A DNA stretch of 64,000 nucleotides. It comes from Excoecaria cochinchinensis (Eukaryota; Streptophyta; Magnoliopsida; Malpighiales; Euphorbiaceae). A program made the position numbers and the translations under genes. The notes beneath the pieces were generated by a model. That model was given only the letters and a program-made list of their open reading frames with translations. It made no database searches and had not been told where the DNA came from. The DNA is taken from NCBI GenBank assembly GCA_947683425.1, contig CANTUQ010000109.1, positions 1,518,501-1,582,500 on the forward strand, given 5' to 3'. Below, in pieces: positions 13,134 to 26,513 of this stretch (the first letter of the stretch is position 1; every line of letters starts with the position of its first letter).

Positions 13134-13719
13134 AAATATAAAATCGGTCGGATTCTGACGCAGCAAAAATACCTCAAAACGAAAGAATTTTATTTCAAGT
13201 TGAAAAGTCCCATCCAAATTAAGGTAACAAACAATTTATATGAAAAAATAAAAAAATTACAATAATATTCCTAAAACTTCAAATTGAAAAACAGAAAGTC
13301 AAACGTTATTTTTGAGGCACGAAATGAGCTGTTACAGAAAAATAAGATTTGTAAAAGTCGACCAACTTGAAATGAGCTTTCCGGAAACATATAATAATAA
13401 GCAAACGGATACCTATAGCAAAAGTTATAATAAAAACAATAATTAATGACGATTGGCCCGTTCAACTCGGTCCAAATATTGAAAACCCAACTCGTCCGCA
13501 TTAGATTCCATCCAAATATTTCAATTCCCTCCAAATATTAACCTTTCCCTCCAAAACTTAAAATAAAAAATATTTCTACTAAAATTTTTCAAATTTTATT
13601 ATTCATTTGCTGTAAAAAAATTTAATTAATAAGATAATTATATACTTATATACTTATATTATATATTAATTAATAAAATTTTATTAATATAATAATTGTA
13701 TATAATTATATTATTAAAA

Positions 13720-14920
13720 TATATTTTCAATTACTCACATAAATATTGTGCTAAATAGAGATAAGTATTAGTTGAGTAACTCTAAAAATAAAAGAAATTA
13801 AAATTTTATTATAAATAATTATATATAATTTTATTTTTAATTTACATATTCATATAGGTATTGTGATTGAAATAGATGAGTATTAGTCGAGTGACACTAG
13901 AAGCAAATGAAATTAATTGATAAAATGATTATATAATAAATTATTTAATTATATATAATTACATTATTAAAATAAATCAATTATTCAAATATATATTGTG
14001 TCAAAATAGATAATTACTAATTGAGTGATACTAAATATAAATGAAATTAATTGATAAGATAATTATATATACAACATCGTTGATTATATGATTAGAATCC
14101 ATCCATATATATTATTTTGGCTCAGTTATTATACTCAATTTCACTAAATTTGGCTTAATAGTTAAAAAATTATTAATTAATATTATATTTAATAACTATA
14201 AGGGTGAATGTAAAAGTAGCATTAAAAGTAAATAAAATTAATTGGTAAAGTGATTGTGTATATAAATATTTGTACAAAAAAAAAAATTAAGTAGTAGTTG
14301 AGTGACATTAAAGTTAAATTGAATTAAATACGAATTAGTAAAATTTAATTATATATAATTAAATTATTAAGTTACAACTCAATTACTCATATATGTATTG
14401 TGCCAAAATAGATAGTATTAATTGGTAAGGTGATTATATATTTATATAATTATATGAATTGAATTGGTAAATTTTATTATATATAATAATTATTATATAT
14501 AATTATATTATTAATTTATATGCTCAATTATTCATATAGGTATTGTACAAAAAATATATATGAGTACTAGTTGAGTGATACTAAGAATAAATGAAGTTAA
14601 TTAGTAAGGTGACTATATAGTTATATAGTTATATTAATTAGTAAAATTTAATTATATATAATTAAATTATTAACTTACAATAGATAAATACTAATTGAGT
14701 GATATTAAAAGTAAATGAAATTAATTGGTAAGATGATTAGATATTCATATAATTACATTAATTAGTAAAATTTCATTGATATAATAATTATATTTTTGTG
14801 TGTATATAAATATTTGTACAAAATAAAAAATAATGTAGTAGTTGAGTAACACTAAACGTAAATTAAATTAAACACAAGTTATTTTAATTGCACATTCATA
14901 TAAATATGATAATTAAATTT
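13720..14920. repeat. Degenerate satellite-like tandem array
   Basis: A recurring block of the type AGTTGAGTGACACTAAAAG followed by AAATGAAATTAATTGGTAAG and an AT-rich body appears near 13757, 13890, 14019, 14290, 14565, 14690 and 14838. Spacing is roughly 130-170 bp, sometimes doubled. Copies are strongly diverged and AT-rich. Confidence 0.65.
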
Positions 14921-15348
14921 ATCTTATTAATAATCAAAATATTATTTTAATTTATTAACTATTTATTATATTAATTTCATATATTAAAATATTTAATTCA
15001 AATAATTATAAAAGTTTCAAAAAAATACAAATAATTATAAAGTTAAATTTATATAATAACGATATAATAGAAATTATAAATAATATTTATATATAAATTA
15101 CTAATATTATATATAATAATTAATAAATATCGGTTATTTCGGTCCAATTCAGTACAAAACAGTTCGGTACGGTTCAATACGGTTCTCAATTCGGTTCCAG
15201 TACAATTCGGTTCGGTTCTAATAAAAAAGTCAACAGTACAATTCGGTTCAGTTCTAGAAAAAAAAGTCAACGGTACAATTCGGTTCTGGATCTTTTTCTT
15301 CGGTATTTTGGTTCGGTACAGGAAAATCTAGAACCATGTACACCCCTA

Positions 15349-16013
15349 ATGTATTGTATAATTATTAACTATTATTAAAAATAATTATTTTTTATTATGA
15401 ACTGCATTATTGTTTTTCTTTATTATTAAATTTTTAATTTTTAATTGACATCACTAAAGAGATTCCATATAGTTAAAGGGTAAGTAACAATCCAAGTGCT
15501 GCAGTTCAAATTGAGAATTAATAATTCAAAAGTGGAGAGTATGTAGGCTTTTGCTATGACTGGTTAAAGACTTGGATACCTTACTACTCCAGATTACTTC
15601 ATTGCTCTTTAATTTCCAAGAAACAAGTATGGAATTCGTCTCTGCTGTTGTTTCATTATTCTTTAAAAACATTTAATTGGAGCTCTTTATGTTACAGTTT
15701 TATCGTTTTATTCCACTATTTTGGAGAATTTTACTTTTATATTTTGGTTCTAATATTCTATTCAAATGCAATATAAGATCTTACTATCATCTGTATATGT
15801 GTCATCATTCTTCAAAAAAAATATCTAGAGAATTAATTTTACATATTTAAACATAATTTTTATGTTTTCATTCGTAAACCTAATTAATAATATATCGTTT
15901 TGTAAAAAAAAATTTAAAATTATTTTATTTGAGATAATATTATTAACCTTATTTATATTATTTGAGAGAAAAAAAGTATTTTTTTACAAAATGGTAATCG
16001 AAAACTTTATTTA
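15349..16013. other. Intergenic spacer, nothing recognised
   Basis: AT-rich sequence between the hAT-type element and the outer Tat LTR. No gene, repeat or regulatory site could be supported. Confidence 0.7.
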
Positions 16014-16462
16014 TGAGTCCGATTAGCCGAGCTCATCTGAATATTTTCTCAATAATAGTTCGGTATTTTCTGACAGCTCGAAATCGGCTTGTTTCTGATA
16101 ATTACAAGAATTGTCAGAGTCCTTTGAATGTTTCAATTTCGTCATAACGCGGATTCTTTAAGATTTACCTTATCTAATTAGAGATTAATTATAAATCAGG
16201 AATCTGAGTTTTATTCCAATTAGGAGTTGAAGTTTTATCCTATTTAGAACTTAATCCTATTTAACATTTAATTTATATTCCAATACTGATTTCTAACTCT
16301 ATAAAAGGCGAATCCAAGTATGTTTTCTTTCTCTTGACTTTTTCCAATTTCATGATACTTTCCCTTCTTTATCAATTTCCTGACTTGACCGTCGGAGTCT
16401 TCCTTATCGAAAATCCATAGGAGTTCTTTATTTTCAAGTAACCAGCTAGAGACGGCAAGCCC
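16014..16462 (+). repeat. 5' LTR of the Tat element, 3' end missing or disrupted
   Basis: It aligns with 48601-49067, from TGAGTCC...GAGCTCATCTGAATATT through a TATA-like ctctataaaagg box (about 16300) to ...CAAGCCC. It is shortened by 5 bp near its start. Immediately after comes the CCCGT target site of the Ogre-like insertion. Beyond that insertion, sequence resumes directly in gag, so the LTR end and primer site seem to be lost. Confidence 0.8.
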
Positions 16463-17641
16463 GTTGTGACATGTGCCGAACCTCGTGACGGCCCTGAAAC
16501 GCCCGCCCTTAGGGCTTTTGGAAATAAGGTTCATGGAAATTTGCAAGTGAAATCGTAAGGGCGTCTATTTTGGGCAACAATGAGGTTTCATGAAGTCGCC
16601 ACCTAATAGAACATTGGAAAAGTTCGTCTAGTCTCAGTGAGTTTAAGACAGCGCAGCTATGTCCATTATAGGCAAGCCGGGGGTGTCTTGGAGGCCCCAC
16701 CCTAACATTAGGATGGCCCTCTCGGCCTCGCGCTTGGGCAAACCAGAGGTGTTTTGGAGGCTCCACCCTAATAGAATATTATGATGGCCCTCTCGCCTCG
16801 TGGCGCCTAGAACTGTGCAAATTAAGTCTTTTTACGGGACACAAGAGGTGTCTTGGAGGCCCCATCCCAATAGAATATTGAGATGGCCCTCTCGCCTCGT
16901 TGAGTCCAAAGACCAGAGATGGTTCGGAACTTCTCATTTATTCATACATTGGTTAAGTTAAAATTGAGTTTTGAATTTAAGTTTTCATCCATTTTCTCAT
17001 ACGTTTTGATGCAATAATTAGAGCGCAAGTTAGTCATCCAAGGAAAGCGGTAAATGAAAGCATAATTAAAATAAAGTATATGAAAATAAATTATAACAAA
17101 ACTAGGGGCGGAATACAAGTAAAATAAATGTAAATCATGCATAAAACAGGGTATTTATTAAGGATGAGGACATTGGTCCTCACATGCATAATTAAAGAAA
17201 AATAATTTTAAAGTAACAATTTACTTGGATGAAAAAATTAGGACATTGGTCCCATTTTATTAGAAAAATCTAATTTATTTATAAAAATATTTTTATGTGA
17301 CTTTTAATTAAGCGTGCATAAAATAAATGATTTTATTAATAATTACATGACAAATAAATCAAAATACAAATAAAGTAAAAATGCTAAAAACAATAAAAAT
17401 GATCAATCTCCGAATCTCCTCTTTCGCTCGCATGGATGCTCAAACAAGAAAAAATAAGGATTTGAAACCAAAAACAAGCACAAATAAAATTTATGTTAGT
17501 AATTAAATTAATAAAATCAATTAACACATAAAACTATAAACAATAGATTAGAATAAATAAAATATGTATTATGGATGACAAATAAATTAACTAATATAAT
17601 GGAAACAAATAAATTAGCATATTAACATGTTAACACAAACT

Positions 17642-17679
<38 letters not shown>

Positions 17680-17715
17680 AATAATAATAATAATAATAAT
17701 AAGAATAATAATAAG
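17642..17715. repeat. (GAT)n then (AAT)n microsatellite in LTR
   Basis: About 12 GAT/TGA units run into AAT units. The equivalent site in the other LTR (35175-35230) has AAT only. Confidence 0.9.
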
Positions 17716-18661
17716 AAGAATAATAATAAGAATGAACAATTAAATAAAATAAAGTAAAAAGAATATTAAAAATGTCAAATCTATATACAAAATCACATAA
17801 AATAAATAAAACACAATAATATAAAAATCTACATGGTTAATAATTAAATATGAACAAAAAATGAATAAGAAAAATAAAATTTAAGAATTAAGCCTAGAAT
17901 GTTTACCCTCAGATTTCGGATTTGATTGATGAAGAATATGATGATTTTCCTTGTTTCGATTCACAAAATAGAAATAAAATAATTGAAATTTTATTCCAAA
18001 AGAAAATTGCTTAAAAAAATAATAGAAGAAAATAATTAATTCTCAAGAACAAAGTATTGATTTTTTTGTCTCAAGAATAATTATTGATGAAAATTGTTAA
18101 ATAGAAGAAAATAAATTCAATTTTCAAGAACAAAGAATTATTTATTTGTCTCAAAAAATTACAATTGATTTAAAATTCAAATCTCAAGAACAAACAATAG
18201 TTTATTTGTCTCAAGAAAAATTCTAGATTCAAAATTGTATTTTTTAACCCAAGAATTTTTATTTGGAGAAAAAGATGTCCAAATGGTGTAGAGAGAATTC
18301 TTGAAGAAGAAGAGAAAAAAAATAATGATTTTTTGATGTCAAATGAATTCCCCTCCATTTCTTTTCAAATTTCTAACTTTAACCAATAAAAATGAAAAAA
18401 ATAATTATTTATGGAAGAAAATAGAATTTTTCCCTAATTTCCCTTAATTAGGGTGAAAAAAATGAAGAAAACCTTAAAAATCCCAAAAATGGTGAAAAAA
18501 TGTCAAAAAATGAAGAAAAAATGGATTTTGGGCGAAAAATCAACTTTGCGGCGGATCTGGGGTGACCGACGCCCGTCGGCGCGCAGCTGGCGTGCGCCAG
18601 CACGAAAGATGCGCAGAGCGTCGCTCGCACGTGGGTGACGCCCAGTGCCGCACACAGGCGC

Positions 18662-19916
18662 TGTTGGTCCCAAAGACACACAAGAGGGGGGGGGGTTGAA
18701 TTGGATGTCTCAAAATTTTCTGGCTGATTTTCTTATGAAACAGATTTGATGAAAAATACAGATTTCTGACTTTAAGGACAGAAATGCAGATTAAGTAAGG
18801 ATCAGATTTTTGTAAATTCTTTTGTAACTGAAAACTCAAGTAATAACTTCAAAAATGTGTATGCAAAAATTGTTGTGACAATTTCAGAATGTTTTATAAG
18901 AAATAACTTTGAAATCACGTTTGACAGAATTTCAAAAACAGAGTTGTAGAAATGTAGAGAGTCAGAAAAGAGAGCAGAAGAGGTGACACTCAGAATTTAT
19001 AGTGGTTCGGCCAACTTTGCCTGCTCCACTCCCCAAGATGTAGTTCTTGAGATTTTCTCTTCACTCTTAACTCTTTTAATGGGTAAGAGTCAAAGCCAAT
19101 ATACAATCTTAAATATATATATCTACCCACAATCTTTTTCCCAAAGTAAAATTAAAACACTTACTAGAATTCTTCCTAGGTTTCTAGCCAACCCCAACTC
19201 ACAATTTTTTTCAATAGAATTTCCTCACGCTAAGATTACAACAAAAGCTATAACCAAATTGAGGAGAATATGTAAAGAATGAAGTGCAAAGATGTGGAAA
19301 GTGAGATGAAAAAATTTAAGCTTTTCTCTTAAGAGTTAGAATTTCTTTCCAAACTTTCTCTAACATTCTAATGGGTAAAACATCATGTATTTATACTCAA
19401 AGAATCAGTTTTGGATGCTTAAATCAAAAATTAGACGTTTATAGCTGTTAGAGGACAAAACAGATAAAATTCAACTAGCCGTTTTATGGCCGTTATTTTT
19501 GTCTTTTAGTGCAATTCTGGGTTTTGCCCAGAATTCTGATACGATCAGAAATTCAGTTAGAAAAAATGATGCAGTCAGAAATTCATTTTCTAAAAAACCA
19601 TTTTCTGACGAAAACCAGTTTTGATCAAAAGTTCATTTTCTAACTTAAAAACATTTTTGTGCAATAAAAGCTGTAATGTGTATGCATGAGTGAGAATATC
19701 TTGCCTCAATTTGATCTTACATTTTAATAACCTAATTTCTAGCAAACTAAGGCAATAAATAAATTTACAACTTAAATCCATGCTTGTTGTAGCTTGATCT
19801 CCAGAAATGTAATACTTTCCATGAGACAAATATATAGAAAAGTTCCTGCAGAAATTTGCTTAGAAAAGAATTCTTAATTGAGTTTATTTAAGGTTTGACG
19901 TGACATCGGGCCAACA
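18662..19916 (-). repeat. 3' LTR of the SIRE-like copia element
   Basis: 1255 bp. It pairs with 26514-27795 with scattered substitutions and small indels. The other copy has about 18 extra bases near its plus-strand end. Confidence 0.93.
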
Positions 19917-19930
19917 ATCTCCCCCTTTTT
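19917..19930 (-). other. Polypurine tract
   Basis: The minus strand reads AAAAAGGGGGAGAT directly next to the 3' LTR, the expected plus-strand primer of an LTR element. Confidence 0.88.
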
Positions 19931-21568
19931 GATGATGACAAAACCTTAATAAACTTCAATTAGAAGTCTATCTAGGTTAGTAAAAAATGCTCCCCCTGAA
20001 TATGTGCAAAGAGATATAAACACTTATAGTTATCCCCTTTTCAAGGCTATAAACAACAATTTTAACATTTCAAGCTTATATTTTAAACAAATAATTCATC
20101 CATAAAAATCTCAAAAATATATCCAATATATCCAATAAGAAGATTAACCTATTTCTCCCCCTTTTTGTCATCAATCAAAAAGGATAGAGCCTGCACCATA
20201 AATAAAAGCAGTCCACAAGCAATAAGCAGTTCACAGAAATCCCAAAAATAATCACAGAGATCCAACAATATCCAATAAAATTTCACTATCAGATCTACAT
20301 AAAACACATCAAGTATTCCCAACATACCACATATCATATATTTTTAATATTGCAATTTGTTCTCTAATAAAATTCAATTGAATCGTATCAGCTCATTTTC
20401 AATCACAATAACAACTCAACATGTCCCAAATTTTCTTCAATAAAATTCAATCCACATATATCAGCTCAACACATATATCATATATATTTAGCCAATAAGT
20501 CAACATATCTTACTTTTTTAATTTTTGATTTTAATAAAAATCAATTAAAAAAAAAATAAACAAATTCAATCAACAGATTCAACATTTTTCTTCCCCTTTT
20601 TTATTATCAGGAAAAGGGAAGAGGGAAATAATCAATGAAGCACAGTAATATTTAATTAAAAAATATTTTCAAAGCAAATCCAGCAACAAAAATATTTTTC
20701 AAGTCACTGAAATACTTTTTTTTTTTTACCAATTTGAACGATGAATCAAATTTCGGTGAAATTTCCCAAAAGCCCATAAAATGATTTTACCAAATTCGGG
20801 TAAAATTACGTTACCTGAAATGCTGACAACGATTTTCTGCCTTCGAATTCCATCCATAAAATTAATTTTGCAATTGATCAGCTCGATCGACGATTTCGGA
20901 GGAAATATGACAGATATAATTTTGGGTGGTGGTTTCGATTTGGGTTTGATTTTGATTTCCATGGGTTGCATTTCTTGAATTTGGGTTTGGAAGAAATGGG
21001 TTGTGATCAAAATTGCCATACTTTTGTCTTGAATTTGGGCAAATGGGTAAGAAGGAAATTTGTTTTACAAAGTGAAAAAGAAAGTGACGGGAGGATGGAG
21101 ACGAAGAATTAAACCCACTTTCAAATAAAGTATTAAAATGGAAGAGTGTAAAACAAGTTGTGCATTAAATGGAAAGTAACTTGAAAAGACTTTGGAAAAG
21201 ACAAAAATTAAAAAGCAAATTCCACTTTCCAACAAGATAACCATTGACTTTAAGCTCAAAAATTAAATTGGCCTCATTCTTCACAATAGCTAAATTCAAA
21301 AAATTGATTTTGTTTCTAGGAAGAAGATCAAACCCTTTTTTTTTTTACTTTAAAAAAGTAAAAAGTAAAATAACTATTTTGACTTTAGCAAAAAATATAA
21401 GCCTTTTATAATAGAACACGGAATAGAAAGTCACATAAACATATTTTAATGTTTAAAACCAGTAAGAGAATAAAGAAAAAATTGCATCACGCATTTTCAC
21501 ACTGATTTCAAAATTAACCAACAGATTTCTTATCAGAATTTCGTTAAAAAACGTACCTCAACAGAAAC
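19931..21568 (-). other. Spacer between pol and 3' LTR, possible lost third ORF
   Basis: About 1.6 kb with no recognised domain. SIRE-type elements often carry an extra ORF in this place. The only open stretch of note (21019-20726, 97 codons, rich in Lys, Pro and Ile) has no motif I can name and could be chance. A CCCCTTTTTGATTGATGAC-like plus-strand block near 20158 resembles the sequence at 19920, giving a second purine-rich tract on the minus strand. Confidence 0.4.
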
Positions 21569-24500
21569 CTAAATTTCTGATGTTCCCTTACCTAACTTTC
21601 TTCTTAGCTGACAGAATCTATCTTCCTTGAGAGGCTTAGTAAAGATATCAGCTATTTGATTTTCAGTAGAAATAAATTCTAGCAAGATATCTCCCCTTTG
21701 CACATGATCTCGATAAAATGATGTCTAATCTCAATGTGATTAGTTCTTGAATGAAGAATGGGATTCTTTGTCAAATTAATGGCATTTGTATTATCACAAT
21801 ATATTGGAATATTGTCAAATTCTATCCCATAATCTTTTAATTGCTGTCTAATCCATAGAATTTGAGCTACACATCCACCAGTTGCTATGTATTCTGCCTC
21901 TGCTGTAGATAATGCCACAGAATTTTGTTTTCTGCTTGACCACGTGATTAGCAAATTTCCCAAAAAATGACAAGCACCAGAAGTACTTTTTTTGTCAATC
22001 CTATAACCAGCGTAGTCAGCATCTGAATACCTAATAAGATCAAAAGATGTGTTCTTTGGATACCAAAGTCCTAATTCTTGTGTTCCACATAGATATCGCA
22101 GAATTCTCTTAACTACAAACAAATGGGATCTCTTAACTGCAGGCAAATGGGATTCCTTTGGAGCTGATTGAAAACGTGCACAGAGACAGACACTAAAATG
22201 AATGTCAGGTCTACTTGCTGTTAAGTACAGTAGTGACCCAATCATACCTCGATACAACTTTTCTTCAACATTTTTTCCTTTCTCATCTTTGTCAATCTTT
22301 ATAGTTGAGCTCGTAGGAGTGCTGGCAGATTTTGCATCAGACATCTTGAATTTCTTCAGTAATTCTTTTGTATACTTAGACTGACTTATGAATATACCAT
22401 TTGCACACTGCTTGATTTGAAGTCCCAGAAAGAATGTTAACTCACCCATCATGCTCATCTCAAATTCCTTTTTCATAATTGCTTCAAATTCTTTGCACAA
22501 GGAAACGGTAGTAGAACCAAAAACAATATCATCTACATAAATTTGAACAATCAGAATATGAGATGATTTATGCTTTATAAAGAAAGTGGTGTCCACTTTA
22601 CCGCTGTGAAAATCATGAGCAGTCAAAAAATAACTTAATCTTTCATACCAAGCTCTAGGAGCTTGCTTTAAACCATATAAAGCATTTTTAAGTTTATAAA
22701 CAAAATCTGGATGTTCAGAATTTTCAAAACCTGGAGGTTGTTCAACATAAACTTTCTCATTTAATAAATCATTTAGAAAAACACTTTTAACATCCATTTG
22801 ATATAACTTAAAATTTTTAAAACATGCAAATGCACACAAAATTCTAATTGCTTCTAGTCTAACAACAGGTGCAAAGGTTTCATCAAAATTTATACATTCC
22901 TCTTGATTGTAACCTTGGGCCACTAATCTAGCTTTATTTCTGACAACATTACCTTGCTCATCCAACTTATTTCTAAACACCCATTTTGTTCCAATAATAG
23001 AACAATTTGAGGGTCTAGGAACCAAATTCCAGACTCTGTTTCTTTCAAACTGACTTAGCTCTTCTTGCATTGCAATGATCCAATTCTCATCATTTTGAGC
23101 ATCAGTATAACTTTTAGGTTCAAGTTGAGAGACAAAGGCAACATTACCACAATATTCACGCAAGGCTCTTCTTGTCATCATTTTCTGAGAGGGATCAGTC
23201 AATAAATTGTCCTTTGGGTGGTATTTATGGAATCTCCAATCTTTAGGCAATTCAGTTGGTAGCTTAGATTGCTGTTCTGTCTGATTTTCTTGTCTACTTT
23301 CTGTCTGAACTTCTGAATTATTTTCAGCATCTTCATTTTGTTCCAAAATTCTGTTATCCAGTTCTGCTTGTTGCTCTATTGACTTCTCTATTTCAGCACT
23401 TTGTCCTTCTTTATCCTTTTCAAAATCTATTTCATCATCAGACAAACTCCTTTCTCTAAAATTTATGTTAGCAAAATCAAATTTAACATTATTTGATTCT
23501 TCTACTTTACGTGTTCTTTTATTAAAAACTCTGTAAGCTTTAGAATTTAAGGAATATCCTAAAACTATACCTTCATCAGACTTTGCATCAAATTTAGCTA
23601 AATTACTTTTATCATTAAAAATGAAACACTTACAGCCAAATGGTTGGAAGTAGCTGATGTTGGGTTTTCTCCCTTTCCATAGCTCATATGGAGTCTTTTC
23701 CAGCACAGACCTGATCAAAATTCTATTCAAAATATAACAAGCCGTGTTAATAGCTTCAGCCCAGAAATACTTAGGTAGATTGTTCTCGTTTAGCATAGTT
23801 CTAGCCATCTCTTGAAGAGTTTTATTCTTCCTTTATACTACACCATTCTGTTGAGGTGTTCTTGGAGCAGAAAAGGTGTGATTAATACCAGAATTACTGC
23901 AAAATTCTTCAAACTTCTTGTTTTCAAATTCTCCACCGTGATCACTTTTGATATTTGCAATCTTATACCCCTTTTCATTTTGAATCTTCTTGCTTAGTTT
24001 CTTAAATGCTTCAAAAGCATCATCCTTATGAGCACGAAGTAACACCCATGTGTATCTCGTATAATCATCCACCACATTTAAAACATAAGACTTTCCACCA
24101 ATACTTAAAGGATTAATTGGACCAAATAAATCCATGTGGAGCAGCTCTAAGGCCTTCTTAGTAGACATGCCAGATTTGGATTTGTGAGAATTCCTGGTTT
24201 GCTTCCCAAGCTGACATGCTTTGCATAGAAGGTCTTTATCAATTTTCATCTTTGGAATGCCCCTCACCAGATCTTTTCTCATCAGCTTCTCAATCACGTG
24301 AAAACTTACATGCCCCAATTTTCTATGCTATAAAATACTTAAGTCTTCTTTTGAGATCAAACATTTTGCTTCACTCTTCTTGATATCTTCTAGACTTACT
24401 AGATATATATTTCCTGATCTCTGACCCTTTAAAACAGATTTTCCTGTTTCAACATCTTCAACTCTACAATGATCTACTTCAAAAACTACTCTTCTCTTCT

Positions 24501-25055
24501 TGTCACACAATTGACTAATACTTAATAAATTATACTTTAGACCTTCAACGAGAGAAACATCTTCAATTACTGGATTAGTACCAATTGATCCAGTTCTAAT
24601 AATTTTTCCTTTTCGATTGTCACCAAAACTAACAGAACCACCAGTGGACTTCACCAATTTTGAGAACTTGGTTCTATTCCACGTCATATGCCTGGAGCAG
24701 CCACTATCCATATACCATTTTTTAGTTTTGGTGCTCCTTAGGCAGACCTGCAATCAATTTAAGTATTTTTAGGTACCCAATCCTTCTTGGGTCTTACAGG
24801 GTTAGCAGTAACTGTTCCAGAATTTTTAATCACCCATTTTTGTTTGATAGAATTAGCATTATTCTTATAAAAATAAAATTTTGAAATATGCCCTTTTCTA
24901 CAGCAATAAAAGCATGTGGCAGAAGAATTAGTTGCTAATTTACCATAAGATACAACCTTATCAACCTTTTTTGGAAAATAGTTTTTCTTATAAAAATTCT
25001 TTGATGAACTTGCATGAACAGATTTCACATTTTCAATAGTATTGCCATTGCACAC
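21569..25055 (-). pseudogene. SIRE-like copia pol (protease, integrase, RT, RNase H)
   Basis: Protease is near 24700 (WYMDSGCSRHM). The integrase HHCC domain (HRKLGHVS, then CKACQLGKQTR) and core (ELLHMDLFGP, TPQQNGVV) lie at 24330-23833. RT has QMDVKSVFLNDLL, ALYGLKQAPRAWYE and an intact YVDDIVFG box (about 22530). RNase H has DADYAG, STAEAEYIA and CDNTNAI. The frame from 24753 to 21679 is interrupted only by two nonsense codons, at about 24326 (where LWHR is usual) and about 23830 (where VERKN is usual). A late frameshift at about 21680 puts the final segment (ADIFTKPL) in another frame, ending at 21569. Confidence 0.92.
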
Positions 25056-25105
25056 ACAAATTTGTTTTCCTTTGCTTTTTTCATGTAAAGATGCATATTT
25101 TCTTT

Positions 25106-26465
25106 CTAAATCAGAACAATCATTTTCAATTGAGTCTCTGATTTACTAACACTTTCATGTTTCAATTTTAATGCATCAAATTTCTTTTTCATTTCAACAT
25201 GCGTCTTTTTAAGCAAATAATATTTATGATGCAGTTCTTCAAAACAGTTAAGCATGCTTTCATATTCATTACCATCAGAATTAGAGTTTAAATCACTTAC
25301 TTCAGAATTTTCTGAGTTATCAGCTGTGGCTTTTGCTTCTTCATTAGAAGATGAATTCTGTTCTTCATCATCAGAGACTACCATTAGACCGATTTCATTA
25401 GAATTTCCAGATTCTCCTTCACTCGTGCTTGATTCTTCACTGTCACTCCACGTAGCCTTCATAGCCTTCTTCTTAAATCTTTTCTCCTTTCTTTTCAAGT
25501 TTGGACATTTGGATTTGATATGACCTGGTTTGTTGCATTCGTAGCATATAACTTCACCGGCAGATTTTGAGGAATTTTCTCCCTTGTGATGAGGAAATTT
25601 TTGATGCTGTTTTTTATAGGATTTCTTCCCTTTTCTGTACAGCTTTCTAAATTTCTTCGTAATCAACGCCATCTCATCATCACTTGTAGAATTATCACTC
25701 CCAAATTCTACTTTGAGAGCAATAGCCTTCAATTTCCTGTCTTTTTCCTTCTCTGCATCTTGAGACTTAATATATAGCTCATGTGAAATAAGGGATCCAC
25801 ATACATTATCAAAATTAAGTGTGCTAAGATCCTTATCTAACAAAATTGAGGCTTTTGATTCCCACCGAGGAGTGAGACCTCTAACAAGTTTTGCTATTTT
25901 TTCATGCTCATCTAATTTTTTACCTAGTGCTTTAATATCATTGGTTAATTTTACATACCTGTTTATTACCTCAGAGATGGATTCTTCGGGTTTCATCTTA
26001 AAGCTTTCATCTTAAAGCTTTCATAATCAACCAAAAGTACATGAAGCCTGGTGTCTTTTACTTGATTTGTACCTTCATATGTAGCTTGAATTTTGTCCCA
26101 TATCTCCTTAGCAGTGTCACACTCAGAGACTCTGTTGAACTCATTATAGTTTGTAATGAGCAAAACAGAATACTCATTTCCTTGGAGTTTAACTGCACTA
26201 ATTTCTTCTCTGCTTCGGTAAATTCTTTTCTTGATTTTAACACAGTGGTGGCGCCAGAAGCTTCTGCTTCAGTTGCTGGTTTCCTAGGATGCTCATATCC
26301 ATCTTCAATAATGTCCCAGCAATCCATGTCTTGCGATTGAATGAAATGCCTTATTACAACTTTCCAGAAAGGATAATTCTCACCATTGAACATAGCAGGA
26401 CGATGAACAGAATGCCCTTCCTTGAATGGAGTTGCTACTAGAGTATCAGCCATTTGTAGGATCAC
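25106..26465 (-). pseudogene. SIRE-like copia gag
   Basis: The N-terminal part (26465-26058) has the RPAMFNGENYPFWK signature and a KKLVQLNSKEMSILFCSL segment, both typical of large SIRE-type Gag. After a frameshift near 26000 the rest (25996-25106) contains the EESISEVINRY region, a CCHC zinc knuckle (CYECNKPGHIKSKC, about 25540-25500) and an acidic, serine-rich C-terminal tail. A second degraded zinc-finger-like motif (CFYCCRKGHISKFYF) lies near 24900. Gag would form the particle and bind element RNA. Confidence 0.88.
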
Positions 26466-26500
26466 TCAAGGATGTTAAGCCTTAGGAAAATTGAGAACCA

Positions 26501-26511
26501 TTCTGATACCA
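26501..26511 (-). other. Primer binding site, initiator tRNA-Met
   Basis: The minus strand reads TGGTATCAGAA, two bases inside the 5' LTR. The last base differs from the usual G. Confidence 0.88.
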
Positions 26512-26513
26512 AA

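Larger units (their letters stand above)
12322..15348. mobile_element. Large hAT-type non-autonomous element (3.0 kb)
   Basis: Perfect 12-bp terminal inverted repeats TAGGGGTGTACA (12322-12333 and 15337-15348) are flanked by an 8-bp duplication with one mismatch (ATGTATTA at 12314-12321, ATGTATTG at 15349-15356). Both ends carry clusters of CAGTTCGGTTC-like subterminal repeats. The interior has no transposase frame. It holds a TA microsatellite (13050-13131) and a long degenerate tandem array (13720-14920). The family assignment rests on the duplication length and ends only. Confidence 0.8.

Noticed and set aside
18448..18839. Open frames over the LTR junction
   Set aside because: They cross the Ogre-like LTR to copia LTR junction and the GC-rich island; no protein family.
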